A program made the position numbers and the translations under genes. A model generated the notes under the pieces. The model was given only the letters and a program-made list of their open reading frames with translations. It was not told the DNA's origin and did not search any database. A stretch of 64,000 nucleotides of DNA from Clostridiales bacterium (GTDB lineage: Bacteria > Bacillota > Clostridia > Christensenellales > Aristaeellaceae): contig SVGY01000001.1 in NCBI GenBank assembly GCA_015056145.1, positions 372,001 to 436,000 on the forward strand, written 5' to 3'. The stretch's first letter is position 1. The number at the start of each line of letters is the position of its first letter. Of this stretch, positions 16,390-26,053 are shown one piece after another.

Positions 16390-16440
16390 GTTTGTCGATC
16401 TGGTTTGCTTCAAGTTTTTGCAGAATTCTGCAAATCCCGC

Positions 16441-17034
16441 TTACCCCTCCACACCTATCCCTGCGGTGATCTCATCAATGCTCCTTCCCGCTTTCTGCTC
16501 AAAATACGCTTTCAGTTCATAATTCTTGTCCCATTTATCCTGGGGATACCAGCCATAGCGCCGCTTCACATCCCCCATACGCTCCTCCAGGGTCGCTGCG
16601 CCGGTAGCCATGCCGATGGAATCGCACAGCTGAATGAGCCGGTCGTAATCGTCATACTCGCAGGCTGCAAGAGCTGATTCCAGAGTCTGCCGCTGGTCGG
16701 GAGTCACATCATGTTTGCCGATATAATCCTCCAGTTTCTGTACGGAAAAGGAATGGGTCAGACAGATTTTTGCCGCATCCGGATAGCCCAGCGAAAGCAT
16801 ATACATGTAACCCTCGTATACATGGCGCAGGTGGAACACCCCTGCCCTACGGCCTATATCATGCAGCAATCCAAGTACCCAGGCCTTTTCCCCATCCATA
16901 TTCCCGCAGGCAAGGGCGATTTTCTCTGCGCAGTTTGCAACCACAAGACAATGATCCACCCAAAGGCCCGGATTCATGGTTTCGGCCTGACGCAGAAGCC
17001 TGAGCGCCTCCGCTTTGCCGGGATATGCTTTCAT
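16441..17034 (-). CDS. HD-domain phosphohydrolase
   Basis: 197-aa protein. The metal-binding HD core is visible: WVDHCLVVANCAEKIAL (first His about residue 28), VLGLLHDIGRRAG (HD pair about 57-58) and LTHSF downstream. Similar small HD proteins act on nucleotides or phosphate esters; the substrate is unknown. ATG 17034 follows AAGGAGG by 9 nt; a TTG two codons upstream is less likely. It sits between the XRE terminator and the terminator of the Ig-like protein gene, and reads alone. Confidence 0.85.
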   Translation of the reverse strand: MKAYPGKAEALRLLRQAETMNPGLWVDHCLVVANCAEKIALACGNMDGEKAWVLGLLHDIGRRAGVFHLRHVYEGYMYMLSLGYPDAAKICLTHSFSVQKLEDYIGKHDVTPDQRQTLESALAACEYDDYDRLIQLCDSIGMATGAATLEERMGDVKRRYGWYPQDKWDKNYELKAYFEQKAGRSIDEITAGIGVEG

Positions 17035-17058
17035 AAGCAATTCCTCCTTAAATATATG

Positions 17059-17099
17059 CCGCAGGGCGCTTCTGACGAGTCATCAAAAGCGCCCTGCGG
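17059..17099. terminator. Stem-loop after Ig-like protein gene
   Basis: 13-bp perfect stem (CCGCAGGGCGCTT 17059-17071 with 17087-17099), downstream of the Ig-like gene on the minus strand; the T-tract is weak. Confidence 0.6.
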
Positions 17100-17118
17100 A
17101 TTTGGCTAAAGATTATTC

Positions 17119-18912
17119 TCACTCAGCAGGAGATACGGTAGGTTCAGGTTTTTCGGTCTTTTGGTACAGCTTGGTTTCGTAGCTGCTCCATTCCCGGCGT
17201 TCCTCGCTGATGGTGTATTCATAACAGAGTTCGCCATTATTGTTGTAATAGCCCGTATCCGTTTCCCAACCGGTAATGACCACATCCAGCCGCTGCAGGC
17301 CCTTGTAGTCGGAAGGCCGGTAGAAGCTGAAGCAACCGTGACGGGTGCTTTCGCCGGGGGCCAGAGGCAGATTGTATTCGCCAAAGAGTTCCTCGCCGGT
17401 CTTGGTGCTCATAATCACGGGTACATCGAACTCGTCGTAACCCACAAGGGTATACTCCACCTTGGTAATATTCATATTGCTGTTGTTCTTGAACCGCAGG
17501 CGGGGAACACCCTCCCGGATCTCAACGCTGGAAATGGTCACTGCATGGCGCAGGCTGCCGATATTCACATTCAAAGTGATCTCGTAGCCTCCGTCTTCCG
17601 TAATGCCGGTCACCTGGCAGCGACCCCATTCCACACCCCGAATCTTGACCTTATTGGTGGTGCCATCCACGGTGGCAATGTTCTCATCGCTGCTTGTCCA
17701 GGTCATATTGCGATTGCTGGCCTTCTTGGGTTCGAGATCCATGGTGAAAGTGGCAGTCTGCCTTTTGCCAAGGCGTACATCGCTGTGCTCGTAGCTTACG
17801 CCGGTTACGGGCACATGCACATTCACCGTGCAACGACCCCGGCGGTTAGAACCATCGGCAGTAGTGGCAGTAATGGTAACCTTGCCGGGAGCAAGCGCTG
17901 TTACCTTGCCGTTTTCATCCACAGATACAATCCTGGGGTTGGAGGATTTGTAGGTAACGCTCTTGTCGTCCGTATCTTCAGGACCAACGGCAACGGAAAG
18001 CTGCTGGCTTTCATTCAGGGTCACGGTGTATTCTTCCTCGGAAAAAGCAACTGTTTCAGCAAGGCGAACCACGGTGATGGTCATGCTGGAATATACGCTG
18101 GGGTCGGCATTGCAGGTTGCGGTGATCTCCACCTGACCGGGAGCAATGGCCTGAACCTGTCCACGATTGCTTACAGTGGCGATGGTTTCGTCGCTGCTTG
18201 TCCAGGTAACAGAAGCGTCGCTTACATTGCGGGGCTCAATGGTGGCCCTGATGGAAGCGCTCTTTCCGGCAACCAGGGTTTCGGAGCGGGTTGCCAGCGT
18301 AACGGCGGTGGGCTGCTGCATCACATCAATGGCAATGCGGGCAGAGGCTGCGCCGTCCCGGGAAGTGGCAGTGATGTATGCCCTGCCCTTTTTGAGGCCG
18401 GTAACAACGCCGTTTTCGTCCACTGTGGCAACACTGACATTGTGAGAAGCAAAAATTACTTCCTTCAAAGTGGCCTCATCAGGCAGGAAGGAAGGCGTCA
18501 CGGTGGCGGTCTGTCCCACAAAAATCGACTGGGTATCCGCTTCCAGGGTTACCTTCTGAACGGGCACCACGACCTTTACAGGCACAGTAATGCTGACGGT
18601 ATCGTCATACTTGCTGGTAATGATCATCTCGCATTCGCCCACCTGAAGGCCCTTTACCTTACCCTGCTGGTTTACGGCGGCGATGGTTTCGTCGCTGATA
18701 GCAAAGGTATAGCCACGCTGGGATGCAATGTAGGGCGTAGCCGTCACCCGAACCCCGGCGGTGCGGCCTACAGACACAACGATCTCCTCTTTGTTTGCAC
18801 TGAGCGTCACGCCAGAACCACCCTCGGCAAAAACGGTCACGGCAGCAACCAGCATAACAAGGGCGCAAAGCAAAGCACAGGCTCCTTTAATTGGTTTCTT
18901 TCCAAACAACAT
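17119..18912 (-). CDS. Secreted Ig-like (BIG2) domain surface protein
   Basis: 597-aa exported protein. A signal peptide (about residues 1-29, ending TVFA) leads into about five bacterial Ig-like type 2 repeats. Each ends in a variant of VTWTSSDETIATVSNRGQV-x-A-x-x-PG-x-V-x-ITAT (about residues 35-110, 116-195, 198-280, 283-365 and 370-450). The last about 140 residues (VTISSVEIREGVPRLRFKNNSNMNITKVEYTL...) resemble an FxLYD-like beta domain. No sortase motif or C-terminal membrane anchor is seen. A cell-surface or adhesin-like role is inferred from the repeats only. ATG 18912 has GGAGG upstream; a 14-residue longer frame is rejected. Single-gene unit. Confidence 0.88.
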   Translation of the reverse strand: MLFGKKPIKGACALLCALVMLVAAVTVFAEGGSGVTLSANKEEIVVSVGRTAGVRVTATPYIASQRGYTFAISDETIAAVNQQGKVKGLQVGECEMIITSKYDDTVSITVPVKVVVPVQKVTLEADTQSIFVGQTATVTPSFLPDEATLKEVIFASHNVSVATVDENGVVTGLKKGRAYITATSRDGAASARIAIDVMQQPTAVTLATRSETLVAGKSASIRATIEPRNVSDASVTWTSSDETIATVSNRGQVQAIAPGQVEITATCNADPSVYSSMTITVVRLAETVAFSEEEYTVTLNESQQLSVAVGPEDTDDKSVTYKSSNPRIVSVDENGKVTALAPGKVTITATTADGSNRRGRCTVNVHVPVTGVSYEHSDVRLGKRQTATFTMDLEPKKASNRNMTWTSSDENIATVDGTTNKVKIRGVEWGRCQVTGITEDGGYEITLNVNIGSLRHAVTISSVEIREGVPRLRFKNNSNMNITKVEYTLVGYDEFDVPVIMSTKTGEELFGEYNLPLAPGESTRHGCFSFYRPSDYKGLQRLDVVITGWETDTGYYNNNGELCYEYTISEERREWSSYETKLYQKTEKPEPTVSPAE

Positions 18913-19125
18913 ACATGATCCTCCTTTGCGGGCGTACCGCCCGTACCAGTACACTTATCAGACGATTTTCAATACCAATTTCTTCCATGTATAGGAAAAT
19001 ATTTCGTTTCCGTCACCGGCATTTCCTGCCGCAATACAAAAAAACGTTCAGAAGCCGGCATTTTTGCCCGCCACTTTCACAGCTTGCAATAAACACCGGC
19101 TCAATTTACAGAAAAAAACCAAAAA

Positions 19126-20664
19126 TCAGCAGGATTCCCCGGGCTGTTTCTGCTCCTCCAGGGCTTCCAGAATGCGGTTAACAGCGTTGAGATAAGCGAG
19201 GCAACTGGCTTCGATAACGTCCGTGGAGACGCCTTTGCCCAGCATGACCAGTTCCTGGTAACGCACACGAACCGTTACTTCGCCAAGGGCATCCTCGCCT
19301 TCGGTCACAGCACGCAGCTGGTAGCTTTCCAGCGAACATTTGCGCTTGGTGATCTGATCCACCGCACGGAAGCAGGCTTCAACAGGGCCATCGCCACAAT
19401 CTGCACGGGTGATGATCTCCGGCCCTTTCTGCAGGCTCACGGTAGCGGTGGAGGTCATCTTGTTGCCGGAAAAGATCTGGAAAGAGTTCATGGTATAGCT
19501 TCCTGCAACACCATGCATCTGTTCCCGGCAGATAGCCATTACATCCCGGTCGGTGACATCCTTTTTGCGGTCGCAAAGTTCTTTGAACTTATTAAAGGCA
19601 CGGTTCAGCTCGTGATCCGTCAGTTGGAAGCCAAGCTCCATGGCATGCTCCCGGAGCGCATGTCGGCCACTGAGCTTGCCCAGCACCATGCTGCCCTGGG
19701 GAATGCCCAGTTCCTCGGGCTTCATGATCTCGTATGTGGCCCGGTTATTGAGAACGCCGTGCTGATGCACGCCGCTCTGGTGCACAAAAGCATTTGCACC
19801 CACAATGGCCTTGCCCGGAGATACTTCCATACCGCTCATACCGGCGGCAAGACGGCTGATGCGGTAGATTTCCTTGATGCGGATGTTATCTTCCAGGCCG
19901 TAATAATCCTTCCGGGTACGCAGACCCATGACGATCTCTTCCAGAGCCGCATTGCCCGCACGCTCGCCAAGACCGTTGATGGTACATTCCACCTGTCTTG
20001 CACCACGGCGCAGGCCTTCCAGCGAGGTGGCCACAGCAAGGCCAAGATCGTTGTGGCAATGGGTGGACAGGATGATATCCTCACGGGTTCCCACCACTTT
20101 TTTGTGAATATCCGCCACCAGGTCGCCGTATTCCTGCACGGTGGCGTAGCCAACGGTATCGGGAATGTTGAGGATGGTTGCGCCTGCGTTGGCAGCTGCG
20201 GTATAAATCTCGTAAAGAAAATCCAGCTCGGTACGGGTGGCATCCTCTGCGCTGAACTGCACTTCACTGCAAAGGCTTTTCGCCAGCGACACACAGCGCA
20301 CCGCCGCTTCCAGCACCTGCTGCCTGTCCATATGGAGCTTCGCCTCACGATGCACAGGGCTGGTGGCGATAAACACATGGATGCGGGGCTTCTTTGCTTC
20401 CTTCAGTGCATCGGCGCAGGCACGGATGTCCGCCTCTGTGCAACGGGCCAGGGAGCATACACCTGTATTCACCGCCCGGCTGATGGCGCTGACAGCTTCA
20501 AAGTCACCCTTGCTGGAGCCGGCAAAACCCGCCTCGATCACATCCACGCCCAGTTTGTCCAGACGCTTGGCAAAATCCACCTTCTCATTCAGGTGAAAGG
20601 TTACACCGGGGGTCTGCTCGCCGTCACGCAGTGTAGTATCAAAAAAACGTACCCTGTTGGCCAT
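19126..20664 (-). CDS. leuA: 2-isopropylmalate synthase
   Basis: 512-aa enzyme for the first committed step of leucine synthesis (acetyl-CoA plus 2-oxoisovalerate). The DRE-TIM barrel shows FFDTTLRDGEQTPGV, the metal ligands HCHNDLGLAVA, and NGLGERAGNAALEE. The C-terminal regulatory LeuA allosteric domain starts after the GKLSGRHALREHAMELGF linker and ends the protein. ATG 20664 (7 nt after GGAGG) is chosen. It follows the helix-hairpin-helix gene by 12 nt. No T-box or leader peptide was found nearby. No other leu genes are in the window. Confidence 0.96.
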   Translation of the reverse strand: MANRVRFFDTTLRDGEQTPGVTFHLNEKVDFAKRLDKLGVDVIEAGFAGSSKGDFEAVSAISRAVNTGVCSLARCTEADIRACADALKEAKKPRIHVFIATSPVHREAKLHMDRQQVLEAAVRCVSLAKSLCSEVQFSAEDATRTELDFLYEIYTAAANAGATILNIPDTVGYATVQEYGDLVADIHKKVVGTREDIILSTHCHNDLGLAVATSLEGLRRGARQVECTINGLGERAGNAALEEIVMGLRTRKDYYGLEDNIRIKEIYRISRLAAGMSGMEVSPGKAIVGANAFVHQSGVHQHGVLNNRATYEIMKPEELGIPQGSMVLGKLSGRHALREHAMELGFQLTDHELNRAFNKFKELCDRKKDVTDRDVMAICREQMHGVAGSYTMNSFQIFSGNKMTSTATVSLQKGPEIITRADCGDGPVEACFRAVDQITKRKCSLESYQLRAVTEGEDALGEVTVRVRYQELVMLGKGVSTDVIEASCLAYLNAVNRILEALEEQKQPGESC

Positions 20665-20676
20665 AGTCATCCTCCG

Positions 20677-21108
20677 TCAATTCAGGCAGAACTGCCCATC
20701 CATCTTTTGCAGCGTTTTCTCGCCGATTCCTTTGACGTTCAGCAGGTCTTCCCGATAGTAGAATGGTCCGTTCAGTTCCCGTTCCAGGATAATGCTTTCC
20801 GCAAGAGAGGGCCCCACATACTTAATCTGGCACAATTCCTCCACCCCGGCGGTGTTCACGTTCACCGGCCCCACCGGCTCGGGCACGAAAGGAGAAAAGG
20901 ATCTTCTGACTGTGGGGCTTCGCCCTTGGAGAAGATACTGCCTGCTCCCGGGCTGCGGTTTTGCGTTTAACACAATCAGCACAAGCAGCACCGCCCAGAA
21001 GAGGTAAGAAAGGCACAGAAGGATGCTGCGTTCCCTTTCCGGGGTACGCTTCTTCGTTTTTCCATGCACATCCCGCCTCTGCTCCGGCGGTAAAAGCTGC
21101 TTATGCAT
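20677..21108 (-). CDS. ComEA-like helix-hairpin-helix protein, membrane-anchored
   Basis: 143-aa protein. A basic N-terminus and one membrane helix (about residues 29-48, ILLCLSYLFWAVLLVLIVLN) are followed by a short linker and a C-terminal ComEA-type HhH domain: VNVNTAGVEELCQIKYVGPSLAESIILERELNGPFYYREDLLNVKGIGEKTLQKM (about 81-140). ComEA binds double-stranded DNA outside the cell during natural transformation. This one lacks the usual SLBB domain and is short. No comEB or comEC lies next to it. AGGTGA precedes the ATG. Confidence 0.85.
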   Translation of the reverse strand: MHKQLLPPEQRRDVHGKTKKRTPERERSILLCLSYLFWAVLLVLIVLNAKPQPGSRQYLLQGRSPTVRRSFSPFVPEPVGPVNVNTAGVEELCQIKYVGPSLAESIILERELNGPFYYREDLLNVKGIGEKTLQKMDGQFCLN

Positions 21109-21182
21109 ACTTGCTTCACCTGGGAAGGATATCGCATCTGGGGCATTTCCCTTCCCGCCCCCTTTAGGTCTGAAAGGAAAAA

Positions 21183-22580
21183 TTAAACGCCTTTGCGTAC
21201 CTTCTGACCGGCAGCTGTATCCTCCAGGATGTAGCCCATAGCCTTAATCTGGTCACGGAGCTCATCGGAACGCTTCCAGTCTTTGTTTTTGCGGGCTTCG
21301 GCACGCTGATCCACCAGCGCCTGCACTTCGGGATCCAGCGCATCTTCCTTCTTCATAAGAAGGCCCAGCACATCCGCCATGCCGAGGAAAGTTTCCTTGC
21401 CAATGGTCACGGCTTCTTTGCTTACGTTGGTGGCATCCAGCCTGTGCACCTCACGCACCAGCTCAAAAATGGCGCTGATGGCATCGGCGGTGTTCAGGTC
21501 GTCATCCATAGCAGCCACGAACTTTTCTTTGGAGGCAGCGCAGGCAGCGATAAATGCCTGCTCGGCTTCGTTGGGCTGGCGGTCGGTTGCGGCGTTCAAA
21601 AGGAAGTTCAGCTGATCTCTTGCGATGTACAGCCGCTCCAGGCTGCTCTGGGCCTGGGCGATCATTTCACGGCTGAAGTTGAGGGGGCTGCGGTAATGGG
21701 CGCTCAGGGTGAACATGCGCACTGCTTCCAGATCGTACTCCTTGGCAATATCACGCACGGTGAAGAAATTGCCCTTGGACTTGGACATCTTTTCGTTATC
21801 GATATTCAGGAAGCCATTGTGCATCCAGTAATTCACATAGGGCTTGCCGGTAGCGCCGCTGGTCTGGGCGATTTCGTTTTCATGATGCGGGAAGAGCAGA
21901 TCCTTGCCGCCGCAATGAATATCGAAGGTTTCGCCGAGATAGGTGGTGCTCATGGCAGAGCACTCGATATGCCAGCCGGGGCGGCCCATGCCCCAGGGGC
22001 TTTCCCAGGCGGGCTCGCCAGGCTTCTGTGCCTTCCACAGGGCAAAGTCCAGCGGATCTTCCTTAAGCTCATCCACGCTGACCCTTGCGCCGGATTCCAG
22101 GTCCTCCAGATTCTGGCCGCAGAGGCATCCGTAGGAAGGGAAAGCCTTCACACGGTAATAAACATCGCCCCGGGATTCGTAAGCCAGTCCCTTATCCACC
22201 AGCTTCTGGATCATGGCAATGATCTGGTCCATGTGCTCGGTAGCACGGGGATGAACCGTAGCAGGACGGACGCCCAGAGCCTTTGCATCCACATAGTATT
22301 CCTTGATGTACCGCTCGGCGATATCAGCAACGGTGGTGCCCTCTTCGTTGGCCCGGCGGATCATCTTATCGTCGATATCGGTGAAGTTCTGCACGAAGGT
22401 CACTTCGTAGCCCTTGTACTCAAAGTAGCGGCGCAGCACGTCAAAAACAATGAACGGGCGGGCATTGCCGATGTGGAAATAATTGTATACGGTGGGGCCG
22501 CAGGCATAAATGCCTACTTTACCTTCATGAATGGGCTTGAATTCTTCCTTTTTTCGGGTCATGCTGTTGTAAATCTGCAT
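21183..22580 (-). CDS. cysS: Cysteinyl-tRNA synthetase
   Basis: 465-aa class I synthetase charging tRNA-Cys. Zinc ligands begin at CGPTVYNYFHIGNARPF (Cys about 27; the HIGH-type motif is HIGN at 36-39), followed by GWHIECSAM, GGKDLLFPHHENE and KMSKSKGNF (about 266). The C-terminal helical DALR domain is complete and the protein has the normal length. ATG 22580 is chosen since AAGGAG sits 8 nt before it; the GTG three codons upstream overlaps the cysE stop. Third gene of ppk1-cysE-cysS. Confidence 0.96.
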   Translation of the reverse strand: MQIYNSMTRKKEEFKPIHEGKVGIYACGPTVYNYFHIGNARPFIVFDVLRRYFEYKGYEVTFVQNFTDIDDKMIRRANEEGTTVADIAERYIKEYYVDAKALGVRPATVHPRATEHMDQIIAMIQKLVDKGLAYESRGDVYYRVKAFPSYGCLCGQNLEDLESGARVSVDELKEDPLDFALWKAQKPGEPAWESPWGMGRPGWHIECSAMSTTYLGETFDIHCGGKDLLFPHHENEIAQTSGATGKPYVNYWMHNGFLNIDNEKMSKSKGNFFTVRDIAKEYDLEAVRMFTLSAHYRSPLNFSREMIAQAQSSLERLYIARDQLNFLLNAATDRQPNEAEQAFIAACAASKEKFVAAMDDDLNTADAISAIFELVREVHRLDATNVSKEAVTIGKETFLGMADVLGLLMKKEDALDPEVQALVDQRAEARKNKDWKRSDELRDQIKAMGYILEDTAAGQKVRKGV

Positions 22581-22585
22581 GGTTT

Positions 22586-23347
22586 TCACTCCTTCTGTTC
22601 AGCCTGTGTGGTTTCGGGATGCATCACACAGCCGCAACATCGTCCTTCCTCCCGGGCGGCACAATTCTCCTTTTCGCCGCAGCCGGTGCAGCCTGCTTCC
22701 TCTGCATGCCTGCGCAGGCATTCTTCCAGCTGGGTGAGCCTGCGTACCAGGCCTTCCACCCGCTCCAGCATGGGGTCGGGCAGGTTGATCTGGTCAAGGT
22801 CAACGCCGTCGGAGGGAGCGGGGGTCTTTTTCTTCACGATGCGGCCCGGATTGCCCACAACAGTGCAGTTGTCCGGCACATCCTTGAGGACGATGGAGCC
22901 GGCGCCGATCTTGACATTATTGCCGATATTGATGGGCCCAAGCACCTTTGCGCCTGCACCGATGGTAACATTGCTGCCGATGGTGGGATGGCGTTTGCCC
23001 ACATCCTTGCCGGTACCGCCAAGGGTAACGCCCTGATAAATGGTCACGTCATCGCCGATGATGGTGGTCTCGCCGATCACTACGCCATCGCCATGATCAA
23101 TAAATACTCTCCGGCCGATTTCTGCACCGGGATGGATCTCAATACCAGTCTTGTGGCGTGCCCGCTGGCTGAGAATTCTCGCCATGAGCACATGCCCTTT
23201 TTTGTAAAGAGTATGTGCTTTACGGTGCACCTTCAGCGCTGTCAGTCCGGGATAGCAGAGCCTTACCTCCGTCAGGGATTTGGCGGCAGGGTCACGGGCA
23301 AGTACAGCCTGCTCATCCTCCCGGATCATTGCTTTCCAGTTGCTCAT
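22586..23347 (-). CDS. cysE: Serine O-acetyltransferase with cysteine-rich C-terminal tail
   Basis: 253-aa enzyme making O-acetylserine for cysteine synthesis. A short N-terminal helical part ([20 protein letters not shown]) precedes the hexapeptide left-handed helix: [44 protein letters not shown], with catalytic HG D. After the normal end (about residue 195) comes a helix and a tail with six cysteines (CTGC, C, CC, C within about 25 residues), which is not typical. The gene overlaps ppk1 by 4 nt and is followed at once by cysS, linking cysteine supply to cysteine charging. Confidence 0.94.
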   Translation of the reverse strand: MSNWKAMIREDEQAVLARDPAAKSLTEVRLCYPGLTALKVHRKAHTLYKKGHVLMARILSQRARHKTGIEIHPGAEIGRRVFIDHGDGVVIGETTIIGDDVTIYQGVTLGGTGKDVGKRHPTIGSNVTIGAGAKVLGPINIGNNVKIGAGSIVLKDVPDNCTVVGNPGRIVKKKTPAPSDGVDLDQINLPDPMLERVEGLVRRLTQLEECLRRHAEEAGCTGCGEKENCAAREEGRCCGCVMHPETTQAEQKE

Positions 23348-25719
23348 TCTTTGCTTTCCTCCGCCTTTTTGGTTCGGGAAGCGGTCTTACTGCCGGCGGA
23401 TGAAGATTTTCTTCCGGCAGTGCTGCGGGATTTTGCCACAGGCTTTTTTCCTGCGGTGGACGCCTTTTTGGCAGTACCGCTCTTGCTGGCGGCGCTGCGG
23501 GGCTTGCTGGAAGACTTCGCCTTGGAAGTGGAGGATTTTTCTGCCTTTTCACTCTTGGCGGCCTTGCTTTGGGCTTTAGCCGCCTCCAGCGCCTTTGCTT
23601 CCTCTGCGGCTTTGTCCGCAGCAGCTTTTTCAGCAGCCATCTTTTCTTCCTCAAAAAGACGTGCCTTTTCCATTTCCGCTTTCAGAGTCTCTCCGGAGAA
23701 AACCGCTTCCACATCGCTGAGAAGCAATTCCTGTGCATTGATGCTCAAGCCTTCCTTCTCCTGAATGGTATATGCGCCGTTGGGAAGCCTTACCCTGAGT
23801 TTTTCATCATCGCTGAGCTGCAGCCTCAGCACATTTTCCACGGCAGCCTTGCACTTTGCATCCTTTACGGGGAACATCAGCTCCACACGCTTGTAAAGGT
23901 TGCGGGGCATCCAGTCTGCCGAAGACAGATACACTTCGTGATCGCCGCCGTTTTCAAATACGAATGCCCTGGCATGCTCCAGGTGGCGGCCCACGATGGA
24001 ATACACATGCACATTGTCGCTGACCCCTTCCACACCGGGAATAAGGCAGCAGATGCCACGCACGATCAGGCTTACCTGTACGCCTGCCTGGCCCGCAGCG
24101 CAAAGGGCTTCCATAACGTTTTCATCGCACATGGAGTTCATCTTGGCGATGATGGAGGCAGGCTTGCCGGCTTCGGCGTTTTCCTTTTCCCGCTCAATCA
24201 GCTGAAGCACAGTGCTCTTGAGCATATCGGGTGCTTTTTTGATCTCCTGCATGGAAGCGTTTTCGTTGCCACGAAGAATCTCGAAGAAGGCGGCGCCGTC
24301 CTCGCCCAGCTGTTCATCGGCGGTAAGCAGGCCAAAGTCGGTGTAGAGCTTGGCGGTGGAATCGTGATAATTGCCGGTGCCCAGATGAAGCGTGCGCTTG
24401 ATTTCGCCATCCACCTCACGCTCAATGAGGGTAATCTTGCTGTGGCACTTCAGATTGGGAAAGCCGTAATGCACCTCGCACCCGGCCCGGCGCAGACGCT
24501 CGCCCCAGAACAGGTTGTTTTCTTCGTCAAAACGGGCCTGGCTTTCAAACAGCACAAAAACCTTCTTGCCGTTGGCAGCGGCCTTTGCCAGCGCAGATAC
24601 AATGGGGCTGTTGCCGGAAACACGGTACAGAGTCTGCTGCACGCTCTTTACGCTGGGATCCGTTGCGGCCTTTTCCAGAAGGTGCACCACAGGTTCAAAG
24701 CTGTGGTAGGGATGATAAAGCAGATAATCCCGCTTGTCGATCTTTTCAAAAACATCCTCGCCCATAAGCTCCTCAACGAGCAGCTGGGCCTTGGGGGCAA
24801 ACTTCAGCTCCGGACGCTTGATGGCGCCGTATACCGCCATCATCAGCTTGTTCAGATCCAAGGGGCCGGTGGCACGATAGCGGCGGTATTCATCCACCTT
24901 GAAGCTCTTCATAAGCCATGCCAGCATGTCTTCGGGCATGCGCTCCTCGGCTTCCAGGCGCATTACCTGCCCGGTGATACGCTCAGCAAGCATTTCCCGG
25001 ATCATGTCCTCCATGCTGCCTTCCTCGGGCAGATCGAAATCCTGATTGCGAAGCACACGGAATGCAGCGCAGCTCTCCACCACATTTTTGGGGAAAAGCT
25101 GCTGCACATGGTGCCGCACGATATCCTCCAGGTTAATCAGGCACTGATCGGTTTCCCCTACAGAAATATCGTAAATTCGAGGAAGCGTGGTGGGCAGCGC
25201 TACCATGGCATAGGAAGCCTTTCTGCCCTTGGTCTTCTGAAGACGTACACAGAGATGCAGCTGCTTCTGGGCGATGACTGTATCCTCCGGCACCACCTTC
25301 AGGTAGGGCTTAATGGATTCCTCAAAAAGAGCCTTTTCCTTTTCCTGCTGAGCGGTGCTCAGGGGGAAGACGGGGTAAAGCCGGATTCCGTGCAGATACA
25401 GTTCGCTGCAGATGCCTTCGTAAAGGGTATACTGCATATTGTTCTGGCTGAGAATTTCCTTGTTTACCTTGCGGTAGAGGTTGCGGGCAGAAATCCCGCC
25501 CAACTGCTTTTCCTCGGCCTTTTTACCGGTGGCTTTGCGATAAACGCCGTTATAACGCACCTGAAAAAATTCGTCCAGATTGGACGTGACAATGGCCAAA
25601 AATTTGGCTCTTTCCAACAGAGGGTTTTTTGGCTGATCTGCTTCCATCTGCACCCTGCGGTTAAATTGCAGCCAGCTCAGTTCCCGGTTCTGAATTGCAT
25701 TCGATACTGCCCTGCCCAT
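23344..25719 (-). CDS. ppk1: Polyphosphate kinase 1 with Lys/Ala/Ser-rich tail
   Basis: 791-aa enzyme that polymerises ATP gamma-phosphate into polyphosphate. [13 protein letters not shown] and [10 protein letters not shown] mark the N domain; YHPYHSFEP follows in the middle. The first phospholipase-D-like domain holds [12 protein letters not shown] (autophosphorylated His) and [21 protein letters not shown]; the second holds [19 protein letters not shown]. The catalytic core ends near residue 685. The remaining about 105 residues are first an Ala/Glu/Lys coiled stretch and then a very basic Lys/Ser/Ala tail like histone H1 or AlgP. First gene of the operon with cysE (4-nt overlap). Confidence 0.95.
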   Translation of the reverse strand: MGRAVSNAIQNRELSWLQFNRRVQMEADQPKNPLLERAKFLAIVTSNLDEFFQVRYNGVYRKATGKKAEEKQLGGISARNLYRKVNKEILSQNNMQYTLYEGICSELYLHGIRLYPVFPLSTAQQEKEKALFEESIKPYLKVVPEDTVIAQKQLHLCVRLQKTKGRKASYAMVALPTTLPRIYDISVGETDQCLINLEDIVRHHVQQLFPKNVVESCAAFRVLRNQDFDLPEEGSMEDMIREMLAERITGQVMRLEAEERMPEDMLAWLMKSFKVDEYRRYRATGPLDLNKLMMAVYGAIKRPELKFAPKAQLLVEELMGEDVFEKIDKRDYLLYHPYHSFEPVVHLLEKAATDPSVKSVQQTLYRVSGNSPIVSALAKAAANGKKVFVLFESQARFDEENNLFWGERLRRAGCEVHYGFPNLKCHSKITLIEREVDGEIKRTLHLGTGNYHDSTAKLYTDFGLLTADEQLGEDGAAFFEILRGNENASMQEIKKAPDMLKSTVLQLIEREKENAEAGKPASIIAKMNSMCDENVMEALCAAGQAGVQVSLIVRGICCLIPGVEGVSDNVHVYSIVGRHLEHARAFVFENGGDHEVYLSSADWMPRNLYKRVELMFPVKDAKCKAAVENVLRLQLSDDEKLRVRLPNGAYTIQEKEGLSINAQELLLSDVEAVFSGETLKAEMEKARLFEEEKMAAEKAAADKAAEEAKALEAAKAQSKAAKSEKAEKSSTSKAKSSSKPRSAASKSGTAKKASTAGKKPVAKSRSTAGRKSSSAGSKTASRTKKAEESKE

Positions 25720-25835
25720 GATTCCATCGGCCTCCCGTACTCATTTGCATACGATAGCAGTATGCATTATAACATAAACAAAAGCCCTGTGTACAGGGGG
25801 AGAGCTCCCACAAAAAGGATCAAACAAAAAAAGAA

Positions 25836-25862
25836 CGGCGGAGTTTCTTCATCCCTCCGCCA
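25836..25862 (-). terminator. Nudix-gene terminator hairpin, distal duplicate with T-tract
   Basis: GGCGGAG/CTCCGCC stem. On the minus strand it is followed by GTTCTTTTTTTG, the T-tract of the original terminator. It is an exact 27-bp repeat of 26027-26053. Confidence 0.8.
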
Positions 25863-26026
25863 CTGGCTGTCAAAAAATGCGCAGGGTGCAGGGGGATCAT
25901 CCCCCTGCCGGGTGTGGGCAGAGCCCACATTCCTTGTGCCGCAGCACTTTCAAGAAAGCACAGCGAGCACCGAAGGTGCAAGATTTGCGGCTTTGACTGA
26001 CAAGAATGAGGTTTTTCCACAAGCTG
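25863..26026 (-). mobile_element. 164-bp terminator-targeting element, copy B
   Basis: Same length as copy A (14556-14719) with two substitutions (near 25879 and 26018). Flanked by exact 27-bp duplicates of a terminator stem-loop unrelated in sequence to that of copy A. Relative to the transcription unit it terminates, it is inserted in the opposite orientation to copy A. It accounts for most of the 320-bp space between the ppk1 start and the Nudix stop. The strand is given relative to the Nudix gene; the sequence reads CTGGCTGTC... on the plus strand. Confidence 0.75.
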
Positions 26027-26053
26027 CGGCGGAGTTTCTTCATCCCTCCGCCA
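26027..26053 (-). terminator. Nudix-gene hairpin, proximal duplicate overlapping the stop codon
   Basis: The duplicated stem-loop contains the last codons and stop (26040-26042) of the Nudix gene, so the terminator stem begins inside the coding sequence. Confidence 0.75.

Noticed and set aside
19126-21108. T-box or leucine leader before leuA
   Set aside because: Only 12 nt separate leuA from the gene upstream, and no T-box core or leucine-codon run was seen.
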